NCBI GenBank assembly: GCA_028826165.1
Contig: JAPDFW010000082.1
Location: 248,001-312,000, forward strand
DNA length: 64,000 bases
Source: Anaeramoeba ignava
Taxonomy: Eukaryota; Metamonada; Anaeramoebidae
Reading direction: 5' to 3'
The position numbers and the translations under genes are program-made. Below the pieces are notes generated by a model. It was not told where the DNA came from, ran no database searches, and saw only the letters and a list, made by a program, of their open reading frames with translations. Within the stretch, counting starts at the first letter, position 1. Every line of letters begins with the position of its first letter. Below, piece by piece: positions 1 through 11,040 of the stretch.

Positions 1-266
1 CTATTGAATTAAGTGAGAAAAGAAGAGAAGAACTTACTGAAAATGCTAAACAAATTATAATCGAACTTGTTTCTCAGACACAATTAAATTCAAAATCTAT
101 TGCTCATCTTCCAAAACCTGAATTCAAAGTAATTAAGAATCATTTCAATTTTAGATCCAAATAATTTTCTAATTAAAAATTATTTTTTCAATTATAGATT
201 GAAACTCCTAAAGAAAAAAGAAGTGGCTTTTCTTTATTTGAAATACTTCCAATAACTCAAAAATAA
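1..266 (+). CDS. 3' end of an unidentified gene (partial, two exons)
   Basis: The window opens inside a coding exon. Reading from base 3, the frame runs to a GT donor at 129; a 69-nt intron (129-197, GTAATT...ATTATAG) follows, and the frame resumes at 198 and ends at the TAA at 264-266. The joined tail is about 64 residues: a charged, probably helical stretch (IELSEKRREELTENAKQ) and a short C-terminus ending ILPITQK. I recognise no domain. The phase-0 splice and stop-free frame support coding status. Without the splice the frame stops within the intron. Confidence 0.6.
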
Positions 267-1020
267 AAAATATTTAAAAATAAAAATATCTAAAAATATC
301 TAAAAATATCTAAATATCTAAAAATATCTAAAAATATCTAAATATCCAAATATTCAAAAATAAAAATATTTAAATATCCAAATATCTAAATATCTAAATA
401 TCTAAATATCTAAATATCTAAAAATATCCAAAAATATCTAAATATCTAAATATCTAAAAATATTCAAAAATATCACAATTTAAAAATAAAAATATTTAAA
501 AATAAAAATATCTAAATATCTAAATATCTAAATATCTAAATATCTAAAAAATAAAAATATTTTAAATATTTAAAAATAAAAATATCTAAATATCTAAATA
601 TTCAAAAATAAAAATATCTAAATATATCTAAATATCTAAATATCTAAATATCTAAATATCCAAATATCCAAAAATAAAAATATTTAAAAATATTCAAAAA
701 TAAAAATATCTAAATATCCAAATATCTAAAAATAAAAATATTTAAAAATAAAAATATCTAAATATCTAAATATTCAAAAATAAAAATATCCAAAAATATC
801 TAAAAATATCTAAAAATATCCAAAAATATCCAAATATTTAAAAATAAAAATATCCAAAAATAAAAATATCTAAATATTAAAATATCTAAAAATATCCAAA
901 AATAAAAAATATCTAAAAATAAAAATATCACAATTCAAAAATAAAAATATCTAAATATTCAAAAATAAAAATATCTAAATATCCAAATATCTAAAAATAA
1001 AAATATTCAAAAATATCTAA
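267..1020. repeat. Intergenic TAAATATC / TAAAAATATC tandem repeat
   Basis: About 750 bp of degenerate 8-10 bp units (taaatatc, taaaaatatc, taaaaataaaaatatc) fill the gap between the stop of the first gene and the next promoter. No coding sequence is visible. Confidence 0.9.
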
Positions 1021-1090
1021 AATCGGATAAATTTTGTTTTAAAAAAGCAAACAAAAAAATATTTGAAAATAAATGAAATTAAAAAAAAAA

Positions 1091-1102
1091 TCATTTTTTT
1101 TC
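1091..1102 (+). promoter_or_regulatory. TCATTTTTTTTC initiator-like element of the glycosidase gene
   Basis: It lies 17-28 nt before the ATG, just after a ten-base A run. Inference from a motif shared with the other genes of the window. Confidence 0.45.
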
Positions 1103-1118
1103 TTTTGGAAAAATTAAA

Positions 1119-1967
1119 ATGAAATTTTTCTTATTCACTTTATTGATCTTATTTACATTTCAACAACAAACAGATTATATAACATTTCCCATTTCGAAAA
1201 CCACAAACCCAACACCAATAATTAAGCACACAATTATAAATCAAGAAAACAAAGAAAATGAAAAAAACACAACTGGAAATTTATTTATAATTCAAAATCC
1301 GATTAATCATTTCCATTTTCTTCCACCAAATGGAGGATGTCCAGGAATGGTAAGAACAACCGAAACAGCGAAAACAAACAATTGCACTCTTGCGACTAAT
1401 GCAGGATTTTTTGATATGGTAACTGGAGAATGCTTAGGAAATTTCATATCAAATGGAGAAATTATCCAACATTTATCATTCAAAAGATCTAATTTTGGAT
1501 TGACAAAAGATGGAAATTATTTATTTGGATATTTGCAAGATCAAGATGTTTTGGATTTAGGGTTTAACGACTTAGTTTCAGGTTCTGTTTGGCTTGTTAG
1601 AAATGGAAAATCTTATGTTGAAGAGTCTGTTAAAATTGAGCAACCTAGTTCAAATTTTGTGACTGAAAAAGCACCTCGTGTTGCAATTGGTCATGACAAA
1701 TCTGGGTTTTTGATGATTTTGGCTGTTAATGGTTTGGAGAGTGATGATTATGGTTTGGATCTTTATCAATTTGCTGATCTTTCTATTTCTCTTGGTTTTG
1801 TTAATGCTTTAAATCTTGATGGAGGTGGAAGTGAAACTGCTTGGTTTCAAAATAAAATTTGGAATACTTGTTCTGATTTGTGTACTTCAAAAGATATCCA
1901 ATTTCATTGTCCTAATACACAAATTAGATGCCAACGAGCTGTTACAACAATAACTTGTGTGAAATGA
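1119..1967 (+). CDS. Phosphodiester glycosidase (NAGPA / DUF2233 family), secreted
   Basis: Single exon, 282 aa. Residues 1-16 (MKFFLFTLLILFTFQQ) look like a signal peptide. The body has the landmarks of the phosphodiester-glycosidase domain: CTLATNAGFFDMVTGECLGN near residues 88-107, APRVAIG near 186-192, and NLDGGGSETAW near 232-242. In animals this family is the lysosomal 'uncovering enzyme' that removes GlcNAc from GlcNAc-1-P-mannose tags on lysosomal hydrolases; bacterial members have other substrates. Unlike the animal enzyme there is no EGF-like or transmembrane segment; the protein ends soon after a cysteine-rich tail (C255, C259, C267, C273, C281), probably disulfide-bonded. Role inferred: secretory/lysosomal glycan processing. 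Substrate cannot be told from sequence. Confidence 0.85.
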   Translation: MKFFLFTLLILFTFQQQTDYITFPISKTTNPTPIIKHTIINQENKENEKNTTGNLFIIQNPINHFHFLPPNGGCPGMVRTTETAKTNNCTLATNAGFFDMVTGECLGNFISNGEIIQHLSFKRSNFGLTKDGNYLFGYLQDQDVLDLGFNDLVSGSVWLVRNGKSYVEESVKIEQPSSNFVTEKAPRVAIGHDKSGFLMILAVNGLESDDYGLDLYQFADLSISLGFVNALNLDGGGSETAWFQNKIWNTCSDLCTSKDIQFHCPNTQIRCQRAVTTITCVK

Positions 1968-1984
1968 TTTTTGGATACGAATAT

Positions 1985-2650
1985 TTGAATAAAAATCAAA
2001 ATCAAAATCAAAATCAAAATCAAAATCAACAAAATTAAAATCAAAATAAAAATCAAAATCAATTAGAAAATCAAAATTAAAATCAAAATTAAAATCAAAA
2101 TCAAAATTAAAATCAAAATTAAAATCAAAACCAAAATTAAAATCAAAACCAAAATAAAAATTAAAATTAAAATTAAAATTAAAATCAAAATTAAAATTAA
2201 AATTTAAAATCAAAATCAAAATTAAAATCAAAATTAAAATCAAAACCAAAATTAAAATCAAAACCAAAATAAAAATTAAAATTAAAATTAAAATTAAAAT
2301 CAAAATTAAAATTAAAATTTAAAATCAACAAAATTAAAATCAAAATAAAAATCAAAATAAAATTAGAAAATCAAAATCAAAATCAAAATCAAAATCAAAA
2401 TCAAAATCAAAATCAAAATCAAAATCAAAATCAAAATCAACAAAATTAAAATCAAAATCAAAATCAATTAGAAAATCAAAATCATAATAAAAATCAAAAT
2501 CAAAATCAAATTCAAAATCAAAATTAAAATCAAAATCAAAATCAAAATCAAAATCAAAATCAAAATCAAAATAAAAATAAAAATCAAAATCAAAATAAAA
2601 ATCAAAATCAAAATAAAAATCAAAATTAAAATCAAAATCAAAATTCAAAA
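1985..2650. repeat. CAAAAT-type hexamer tract between the glycosidase and Raptor genes
   Basis: It is made of caaaat / taaaat hexamers with rare gaaaat. It begins within 20 bp of the glycosidase stop codon. Long antisense open frames here (FDFDFNF type) are products of the repeat and not genes. Confidence 0.9.
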
Positions 2651-2790
2651 ATAAATCAGAGATTAATCAAATTTAATGTTTTAGAAATTTTTTTTTACTT
2701 TTTTATTAAAAGGAAAATGGGGGATTTTTTTGTTTTAAAATGAATAATAAAAAAGTTTTTTTTTTGAAAGAAAAAAAAAACAAATTTCTT

Positions 2791-2805
2791 TTTCATTTTT
2801 TTTTC
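2791..2805 (+). promoter_or_regulatory. TTTCATTTTTTTTTC element upstream of the Raptor gene
   Basis: It lies 57-71 nt upstream of the ATG, followed by a T-rich leader (gttttgttttg). Confidence 0.4.
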
Positions 2806-2861
2806 TCAATTCTTATTATTTTTTAATTAATTTAGATTTTGTTTTGTTTTGTTTTTTTTAA

Positions 2862-5800
2862 ATGTTAAAAGAAAAAGAAAATAAAACAATTCCAGAAGCA
2901 AATAACAATAACAACAACAACAACAATGATAATAATAACAATAACAATATTAATAATAATGATATTGATAATAACAATGATAACAACCAAAATATTGAAA
3001 ATGATAATATTTTAGTCGAAAAAAATTTAGATGACTCCAATTCAATTCAAAATGAAAATCAAAACTATTTGGAAAATTTAGAACAGAATCAAAAAATAAT
3101 CTATTTTAAATCTCAAATTGCAAGAATTGAAAAGATAAAAAGTAAGATTTACGAAAAAATTGAAAAAGTGGGTGAAGAAGACAATGAAAAAAATTGGCGA
3201 ATACAAGGAAGAGTAAAAATTTAAAAAGCAAATAATAATTTTTAATTGAATTTTTTTTTGATGAAATGGAAAAAAAAAATTTTTTTTATCTTTTTCTTTT
3301 GAATTAATAGAAAAAAATAAAGAGTGCAATATTAAGTTTATGTTTACATATTGGTATTGATCCTCCTGATGTTGAAAAACCTGATCCTTGTTCAATTTTA
3401 CAATGTTGGATAAATCCATTCTCATTAAATGAACATAAAGCAATTGCATTAATTGGTGAAACACTTGAAGAACAATATAAAAGATTACAACCAAGAGTAG
3501 TGATCAAAATTACAGATTGATTTAAATTAAAATTCATTTATAAAATTTAAAATTCATTTATAAAATTAAAATTCATTTATAAAATTAAAATTAAAATTAA
3601 AATTAAAATTAATTTATAATTAATTTATACTAAAATTCATTTATAAAATTAAAATTAAATTATAATTAATTTATACTAAAATTCATTTATAAAATTAAAA
3701 TTAAAATAAAATTAAAATTAAAATTAAAATTAAAATTAAAATTAAAATTAAAATTAAAATTAAAATTAAATTATAATTAATTTATAAAATTAAAATTAAA
3801 ATTAAAATTAAAATTCATTTATAAAATTAAAATTAATATTCACTTATGAAATTAAAAGATTTATTATGAAAAATTACTTGATCCATGCGTTGAAAACCTC
3901 AGAAAATCATGTATTCAACACCAAAAATACTCACAAAACGAAAGAATTCTATTTCATTATAATGGACATGGAGTTCCAAAGCCAACAAAAAATAGAGAAT
4001 TATGGTTTTTTAATAAAGATTACACACAATACATCCCAGTATCAATATATGAAATATTTGTCTGGCTTGGAAACTCGGCAATTTTCGTACTTGATTGCAC
4101 AAAAGCAGATTTACTTCGCTCAGCATTTTTATCTGAAGAAAACCCATTTATGAACACAAAAATAACTGAAGAAAAAGATTACATTTTACTTGCGCCATGC
4201 CAACACGATCAAGAACTTCCAGTTGATCCGAAGTTCCCAGCCGATTTATTCACAAGTTGCCTAACAACACCAATTCAAATTGCATTAAGATGGCATATTT
4301 ACTCAAATATTTATTCGAAAACATTATTGAATAATATTCATGTGGAAGATCTTGACAAAATCCCCGGGACGCTATTAGAAAGACTGTCTCCGCTGGGGGA
4401 ACTTGATTGGATATTCACAACAATAACAGATATGATAGCATGGTGTTCATTTCCAAATGATTTATTTAAAAAATTGTATCGAGAAGATCTTCTTGTTGCC
4501 GCGCTATTCCGCAATTTCTTGCTTGCTGAGCGTATTTTGAAATCAATGAACTGCACTCCATTCTCAATTCCGCAACTCTCTCCAACAGATCAGCATCCTC
4601 TTTGGAAAGCTTGGGATCTTGCTGTTGATGCTTGTATTTACCAACTGCCTGAATTCTTATCAGATCCAAATTATGTTTTTAAGCCAAGTTCATTCTTCCG
4701 TGATAATGTAATTGGTTTTGAGAATTGGATCATGTTCGGCACAAAAATAAAATATGGTGTTGATCTTCTTCCTTTTCTTCTACAGCTACTTCTTAGCCAG
4801 AATTACCGTAAACATGCTCTTCATTTGATTGTTAAATTTATGGATCTTGGCTCTTGGGCAGTTTATAAAGCTTTAACTGTGGGTATTTTTCCTTATATGT
4901 TGATGCTTCTCCCAACACAAGAACTTGAAATCAAAATGATTTTGGCAGCAATTTGGGGGAAAATTTTAATTTATGATAAAGTACATTTCAAATATTTCAA
5001 ATAATTTAAATATTTATTGAATAATAATTTAAATAATTTAAATATTTTAAATATTTTAAATTTTTAGTCTTGCCAAATCGATCTTGTCAAAGAAAAAGGT
5101 TATGTTCATTTTATTGATTTATTGTCGGCTCCTCAATTACCTCCTGAAATTGAATCTGCTGCTGCTTTTGTTATTGCACTTACATTAAATAATTGCAAAG
5201 ATGCAAAAATTGGATGTTTAAATTCAAATTTACTGCAAATTTGTTTATCAAAATTGGGAGAAAAATCAGAATCTCGAAAATGGTGCAGTTTATGCTTATC
5301 AAAATTATTAGAGGGATATGAAAAAGCTAAAGAAAAAGCAATTTCTGCAGGAATTTCAGATAAATTACTCAAATTACTCAAGGATCCAAACCCAATTATT
5401 CGAGCATGTTCGATTTATGGATTATCAAATACAATCAGTGAAAATATAGAAGAAGAATCAAGAAATTCACAAGAATTTAGTGTTAGTGTCTCACTATTAG
5501 CAGCTGCAAATGACGGAAGTCCAATTGTTAGAATGGAACTGCTTGTGTTTTTATCGAAATTGATTTCTCTTCATGAAGGTTTGAATCATTTTTAATTTCT
5601 TTTGATACAAATTTTTGAATTTGTTCCACTTTTTAATAACTTTATATTTTATTTTATTATATTATGATATTTTAATTTTATTTTATTTTTACAGAAAAAG
5701 TTCAACAAGTCGCACTAAAAATTGATGAAGAATTAATTAAATTCAAAAAAGACCCAACAGATCAAATTGATTCTGAGCATAATACAGCAATATTTTCTTT

Positions 5801-8279
5801 GTGGTGGAAAACATTGGTGAAATTTAGCACGGATCCTTACATCGAAATTCAAAAAATATCGAAAGATTTTATCACGAAATTAAGGTACTATTGGGTTCCA
5901 TTTGGGATCTTTGATTCAATGAGAATGCAAAGCTCAAATCCATCAAAAGCGCAGCAAAATAACAGAAGTTTAAACTCTTCAACTCAAAATTTATTCTCCA
6001 AAATTCCCAAAAGCGCATATTCTATTCTTGTTAGAAAAGAAAACTTGGAAGATCTAACGATAATCGCAAATCAACAAGAAATCCTCAAAAATAACCAATC
6101 TAATTCAGTAGCAAAAATGTTATTCCAAAAAGATAATTTACAAAATATCGAGGATGTGCAAATAAATAGCAATTCCAAAGAAATCTCTCAAGATTCACCA
6201 AAAAACAAGATCACCCCAAAAAGTTCCAATCACAAACTACATGAGGAAAAAAGAAAGCCTCGCGGAAGCACAAAAAATTTACCAAAAGAATCAAGAAAAG
6301 CAAGAAGAGGCTCCTCTTCAAAAATACTTGATAAAAATGAGCAAAAAGAAAATTCACAAAATAATATTGAATCACAATCCAAAGACGAAGATCTGACAGA
6401 TGAGACCTACAAATCAACTCAAGTATTTGCGAAATCATTTACTAACTTTTTTGCTGTCGATTCCTTTTTCGAAACACCAAATAAAATTTCTGACAAAACA
6501 CCAAGAGAAAACGGAAGAACACTTCATAATAGTCTCGACATCCCCAACACAGAAGAACGAATAATCCCGTTTAAATCAACCCTTTTCGATTTTTGTGTTG
6601 ATTTGTATTCTGTCCCTGAAATTTTCCAGATTAAAAATAACGATCTTGTTTTCCATTCCAATACAACAAGCAAAATCAACACTCCAAAAAATTTAAGAAC
6701 ACAAAATATCATTGAAAAAACAAAAAACTCAATGATCGAAAATGTCAAAGAAATTGTGAACCAAAAAACAAAGTTCCAGCTAAATGATCAATGCGCACTG
6801 ATCAATAGTCACACAAACAAAGTTTCGTCAGTGGTTTTCCATCCATATGAATCCATGATTGTCTGCAGCGACAAAAAAAACCAGATATTTATTTGGGATT
6901 GGAGAAAAAGCTCCGGAAAATTAGTTAATCAATTCAATAACGGAAATTCGGGACAATCACGCATATCTTTCTTATCACTAATCAACGACTTGACACCAGA
7001 TCCGTTTGTTATTTCTGGAACAACAGACGGAGTTTTGAAGATTTGGAAGGATTGCTTTTCCACAAAAGAAACAGACTATCCAAATCATCTTGAATCAAAC
7101 ACAAAAAATAAGGCAAATTCAAGAAATTCGAAAAATTATCCAAGTCTTTTATCAGCTTGGTCGATGTTCCCTTCATATGATAACAAGAAGGCAATTACTT
7201 TGGAATCAAGCGCTGTTTTTGATTGGAATCCGCATAACGGACTTGTTTCGGCATTTGGCGAGAATCGTGTCATCAAAATTTGGGATGTTCAAATTGAGAA
7301 TGAATACCAAACTTTGCCAACAAATAGTGATCGTGGATTGAGCTGTTTGAAGCACGATCCTAAAAATCCTAATATTTTATTTGGTGGCTCCTATAATGGC
7401 AATCTTTTGGTTTATGATATTCGAATAAAATCTTCTGGATCTTTGGTTCACTCTTTTTCTGAACATAGTCATACTGTTTTAAATATTTGTAAACAAATTG
7501 GATCTGAAGAAGTTTTGATTTCTGGTTCTGTTCAAGGTGATATTAAGTTTTGGGATTTAAGAAATCCATATGCAACGAAAACATTAATAGCTTATCAGGG
7601 GTTGATGACAACACTTGAAATACATGATTATTCTCCTTTAATTGCATGGTAATTTAGAAATATATTTAAAAGAATATTTAAAAGAATATTTAAATAAATA
7701 TTTAAATAAATATTTAAATAAATATTTAAATAAATATTTAAAAGAATATTTAAAAGAATATTTAATATTTAATTCAATTCAATTCAATATTTAATATTTA
7801 ATTCAATTCAATTCAATATTTAATATTTAATTCAATATTCAAAAGAATATTTAAATAAATATTTAAATAAATATTTAAAAGAATATTTAATATTTAATAT
7901 TCAATTCAATTTAATATTTAATTCAATTCAATTCAATTAAATTCAATATTCAATTCAATTTAATATTTAATTTAATTTAATATTCAATATTTAATATTTA
8001 ATATTTAATATTTAATATTTAATTCAATTCAATATTTAATATTTAATATTTAATATTTAATATTTAATTTTCAATTTTTATAGTGGATCTAATAATGATT
8101 TTATAAAGATATTTAATACAAATGGTGAACTAATTAATACTGTTGGATATTATGATTCTTTTCTTTCTCAGAAACTTGGAATGGTTCATGCAGTTTCTTT
8201 TCATCCTTATCAAATGTACTTAGCATCAACAACAGATTCTTTAATTTCTGTTTTTACTCCAAGTTTTTTAAAAAATTGA
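2862..8279 (+). CDS. RPTOR: Raptor / KOG1 homologue, mTORC1 scaffold subunit (six exons)
   Basis: Exons 2862-3212, 3311-3496, 3859-4980, 5068-5578, 5695-7648 and 8084-8279 join in frame to 1439 aa (human Raptor is about 1335). The N-terminus is a low-complexity Asn-rich stretch. The caspase-like Raptor N-terminal domain follows, with LSLCLHIGIDPPD, FHYNGHGVPKPT (about 211-222), LWFFNKDYTQYIP and PADLFTSCLTTPIQIALRW. Next are the HEAT repeats (TPLGELDWIF-like block, DLLVAALFRNFLLAERI), a long charged insertion from about 760 to 1080, and a C-terminal WD40 propeller (about 1090-1439) ending in FHPYQMYLASTTDS. The phase-0 junction at 3496/3859 rebuilds QPR-IYYEKLLDP with the same spacing as animal Raptor, which fixes that intron. 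Raptor presents substrates to TOR kinase at the lysosome. The introns at 3497-3858 and 7649-8083 are repeat-filled. Confidence 0.95.
3530..3856. repeat. AAAATT repeat filling Raptor intron 2
   Basis: Intron 3497-3858 (donor GTAGTG, acceptor AAAAG) consists almost wholly of aaaatt and attcatttataaaatt units. Confidence 0.85.
7660..8072. repeat. TTTAAATAAATA / TTCAATTCAA repeat filling Raptor intron 5
   Basis: Intron 7649-8083 (435 nt) lies between the last two WD40 exons. It carries mixed 6-12 bp units (tttaaataaata, tttaatat, ttcaattcaa). Confidence 0.85.
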
Positions 8280-8441
8280 ATATAAAAAATTAATATTCTA
8301 TGAATTATTTTGGTTTCTTTTTGTTATTTTTTTTTAGTGAAGTGATAAAAAGAAAAAAAACAATTTTTCTTATTTATATTTTTATTCGATTCTTTAATTT
8401 TTGATTTTTAATTTTTTTATTCGATTCTTTAGTTTTTTTTA

Positions 8442-8470
8442 TTTTTTCATTTTTTTCATTTTTTTCATTT
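8442..8470 (+). promoter_or_regulatory. Triple TTTTTTCATT element before the carboxypeptidase gene
   Basis: Three consecutive TTTTTTCATT copies are followed by a T-to-A switch (cttttttttaaaaaaaaa) that abuts the ATG at 8491. Confidence 0.45.
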
Positions 8471-8490
8471 TGCTTTTTTTTAAAAAAAAA

Positions 8491-10901
8491 ATGAATTTAA
8501 ATTTAATAACTTACATCATAACAGCAATATTTTTACTACAAACAATCAAGACACATCCCAAAGTAGTAATAAACAACATAACAAAAGAAGAAACACGAAA
8601 CGAAACAGAAACAGAAATTGCAGGATACACATGTTATTCAGGATATATATTAGCAAACGAGACATCAGGAGCGTATCTATTTTTTGTTTATATAGAACGA
8701 AACACGAGCAATCCATTGCAGTTAGTACTAGCAGGAGGACCAGGATGTTCATCTTCAGATGATCTTTTTCTTGCTCTTGGACCATCTTTGATCCAACCTG
8801 ATGGATCCTTTATAAACAACTCTAATGCATGGACTGATATCTTCAATCTTCTCTTTATTGATAATCCTGTTGGTTCTGGTTATTCTTATATTGATGATCC
8901 GGATGGTTATCCTACTAACCAATCTTTGGTTTCTCAACAACTTTATACTTCTTTATTGGTCTTTTTTGATAAATATAATATCTCACAAGATAAAGATTTT
9001 TATATTTATGGTGCTAGTTATTGTGGTAAATATATTCCTGCTTTGGGATATAAGATTTTACAAGAAGGTTTTGTTATTAATTTGAAAGGAGTGATTATTG
9101 GTAAGTTTTCCAAAACTAATTTTAATTTTATAAATGAATTTTAATTTTAATTTTAATTTTAATTTTAATTTTGATTTTAATTTTAATTATAATTTTAATT
9201 TTCAAAATGAATTTTAATTTTATTTTTAATTTTAATTATAATTTTAATTTTAATTTTAATTTTAATTTGAATTTTAATTTTAATTTTAATTTTAATTATG
9301 ATTTTAATTTTAATTTTAATTTTAATTTTCAAAATGAATTTTAATTTTATTTTTAATTTTAATTATAATTTTAATTTTAATTTTAATTTTAATTTTATAA
9401 ATGAATTTTAATTTTAATTTTAATTTTAATTTTAATTTTAAATTTAATTTTAATTTTAATTTTAATTTTAATTATAATTTTAATTTTAATTTTAAAAATG
9501 AATTTTAATTTTAAATTTAATTTTGATTATAATTTTAATTTTAATTTTCAAAACGAATTTTAATTTTAATTTTATTTTTATTTTAATTTCTAAATTTAAT
9601 TATAATTTTAATTTTAATTTTAATTTTAATTTTCAAAATGAATTTTAATTTTAATTTCTAAATTTAATTTTAATTTTAATTTTAATTTTAATTTGAATTA
9701 TAATTTTATTTTTAATTTTAATATTAATTTTAATTTTAATTTTAATTTGAATTTTCAAAATGAATTTTAATTATAATTTTAATTTTAATTATAATTTTAA
9801 TTTATATATTAGGTGATGGAATAACAGATCCAGTAAGTCAAATGAATTATTCATATTATGCATATGCAACTGGATTAATTGGAGAGTTACAATATCCAAT
9901 AATTCATGCAAAAGAACTTGAATGCGTAAATTTAATGCAAAATGAAAGTTGGTTAGATGCAGCAAATTGCATGATTGATATTTGGGGAGAAATTGTTAAC
10001 ATGTCTGGAGGTGTAAATGTTTACGATATAAGATTATATGGAGATTATAATTTCACAGCATTAGATAACTTTATGCAATCAAACTCAACAAAAGAAACAT
10101 TTGGAGTTGATTTGAATACAACTTGGTGGGATTGTGATGGTCCTCCAACTCATTATTTATACGAAGATATGCCCAAATCAGTTAAATCAGATTTCGAGGC
10201 TCTTTTGGCAAATGGAACCAAGATTTTCTTATATACTGGTCAATTTGATTTAATCATTACTTTGGTTGGTTCTTTGAATTTTTTGAGTAATGTCAATTGG
10301 GAATATATGGATGATTTTAATAATTCTACAAGAATTATTTGGAAAGTTGATGATGAAATGGCTGGTTTTGTTAAGCACTATAAAAATCTTTGGTTTGGAA
10401 CAATTGTTGGTGCTGGTCATTTAGGGTAATTAATCTTCAAAATAAATTTCATTTTTATTATTTTTACTAATTTCAATTTTCCTTTTTTTCAAAAACAAAA
10501 TAGAGTTGTAAGAATTTTTTAAAAATCAATTTAAATATTAATTTAAATATTTGATTTAAATATTAATTTAAATATTGATTTAAATATTAATTTAAATATT
10601 TATTTAAATATTAATTTAAATATTGATTTAAATATTAATTTCAATATTTGATTTAAATATTTATTTAAATATTAATTTAAATATTTGATTTAAATATTAA
10701 TTTAAATATATTAATTTAAATATTAATTTGAATATTGATTTAAATATTTGATTTAAAAATATTTGATTTAAAATCAAAAAATGAAATTTAATTGAATTCT
10801 GTTTTTTCCTTTATTAACCATAATAATATTATTAGGTTGATCAAGCAAAACACACTCATAATTTAGCTTATCGTTTCGTTAATGATCTTCCTTTCGATTA
10901 A
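8491..10901 (+). CDS. Serine carboxypeptidase (peptidase family S10), four exons
   Basis: Exons 8491-9100, 9813-10425, 10504-10507 (4 nt) and 10836-10901 give 430 aa. The N-terminal MNLNLITYIITAIFLLQ is a probable signal peptide. The oxyanion/GGP region is LVLAGGPGCSSSD (about 79-90). The nucleophile is S176 in GASYCGKYIP (family pattern GESYxGxY). GDGITDP (204-210) matches the family GNGLTDP segment. The acid is D349 in YTGQFDLI, and the base is H406 in GAGHLGVVDQ. The family motif GAGHxxxxDQ is rebuilt only if the 4-nt exon is included; without it the frame ends after about ten wrong residues. Ten or more N-x-S/T sites fit a secreted or lysosomal enzyme that removes C-terminal residues from peptides. 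It converges on the CE2 esterase gene, 139 bp apart. Confidence 0.93.
9121..9805. repeat. TTTTAA repeat filling carboxypeptidase intron 1
   Basis: Intron 9101-9812 (GTAAGT...ATTAG, 712 nt) is nearly pure ttttaa hexamers with interspersed ataaatgaattttaa and caaaatgaattttaa units. Confidence 0.9.
10504..10507 (+). other. Four-nucleotide micro-exon (AGTT) of the carboxypeptidase gene
   Basis: The sequence reads ..caaaatag|agtt|gtaagaat... The exon upstream ends in phase 2 (GG) and the one downstream starts in phase 0 (GTT GAT CAA). AGTT completes GGA and adds GTT, giving GAGHLG-V-VDQ with the spacing of S10 enzymes. The flanking introns are 78 and 328 nt with good GT/AG sites. Confidence 0.8.
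10520..10765. repeat. TTAATTTAAATA / TTGATTTAAATA repeat in carboxypeptidase intron 3
   Basis: Twelve-bp units (aatatt[ag]atttaa) occupy most of intron 10508-10835. Confidence 0.85.
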
Positions 10902-11040
10902 TTTTTTTTTCTTTTTTTTCTTTTTTTTTTCAAATTCAAAATTCAAAAAAAAAATTATCCAAAATAAAATTGGATGGAAAAAATCAAGGATTTAAAAAAA
11001 AATTCAAATTTTAAAAAAAAATTATTTGAATCAAATTAAA

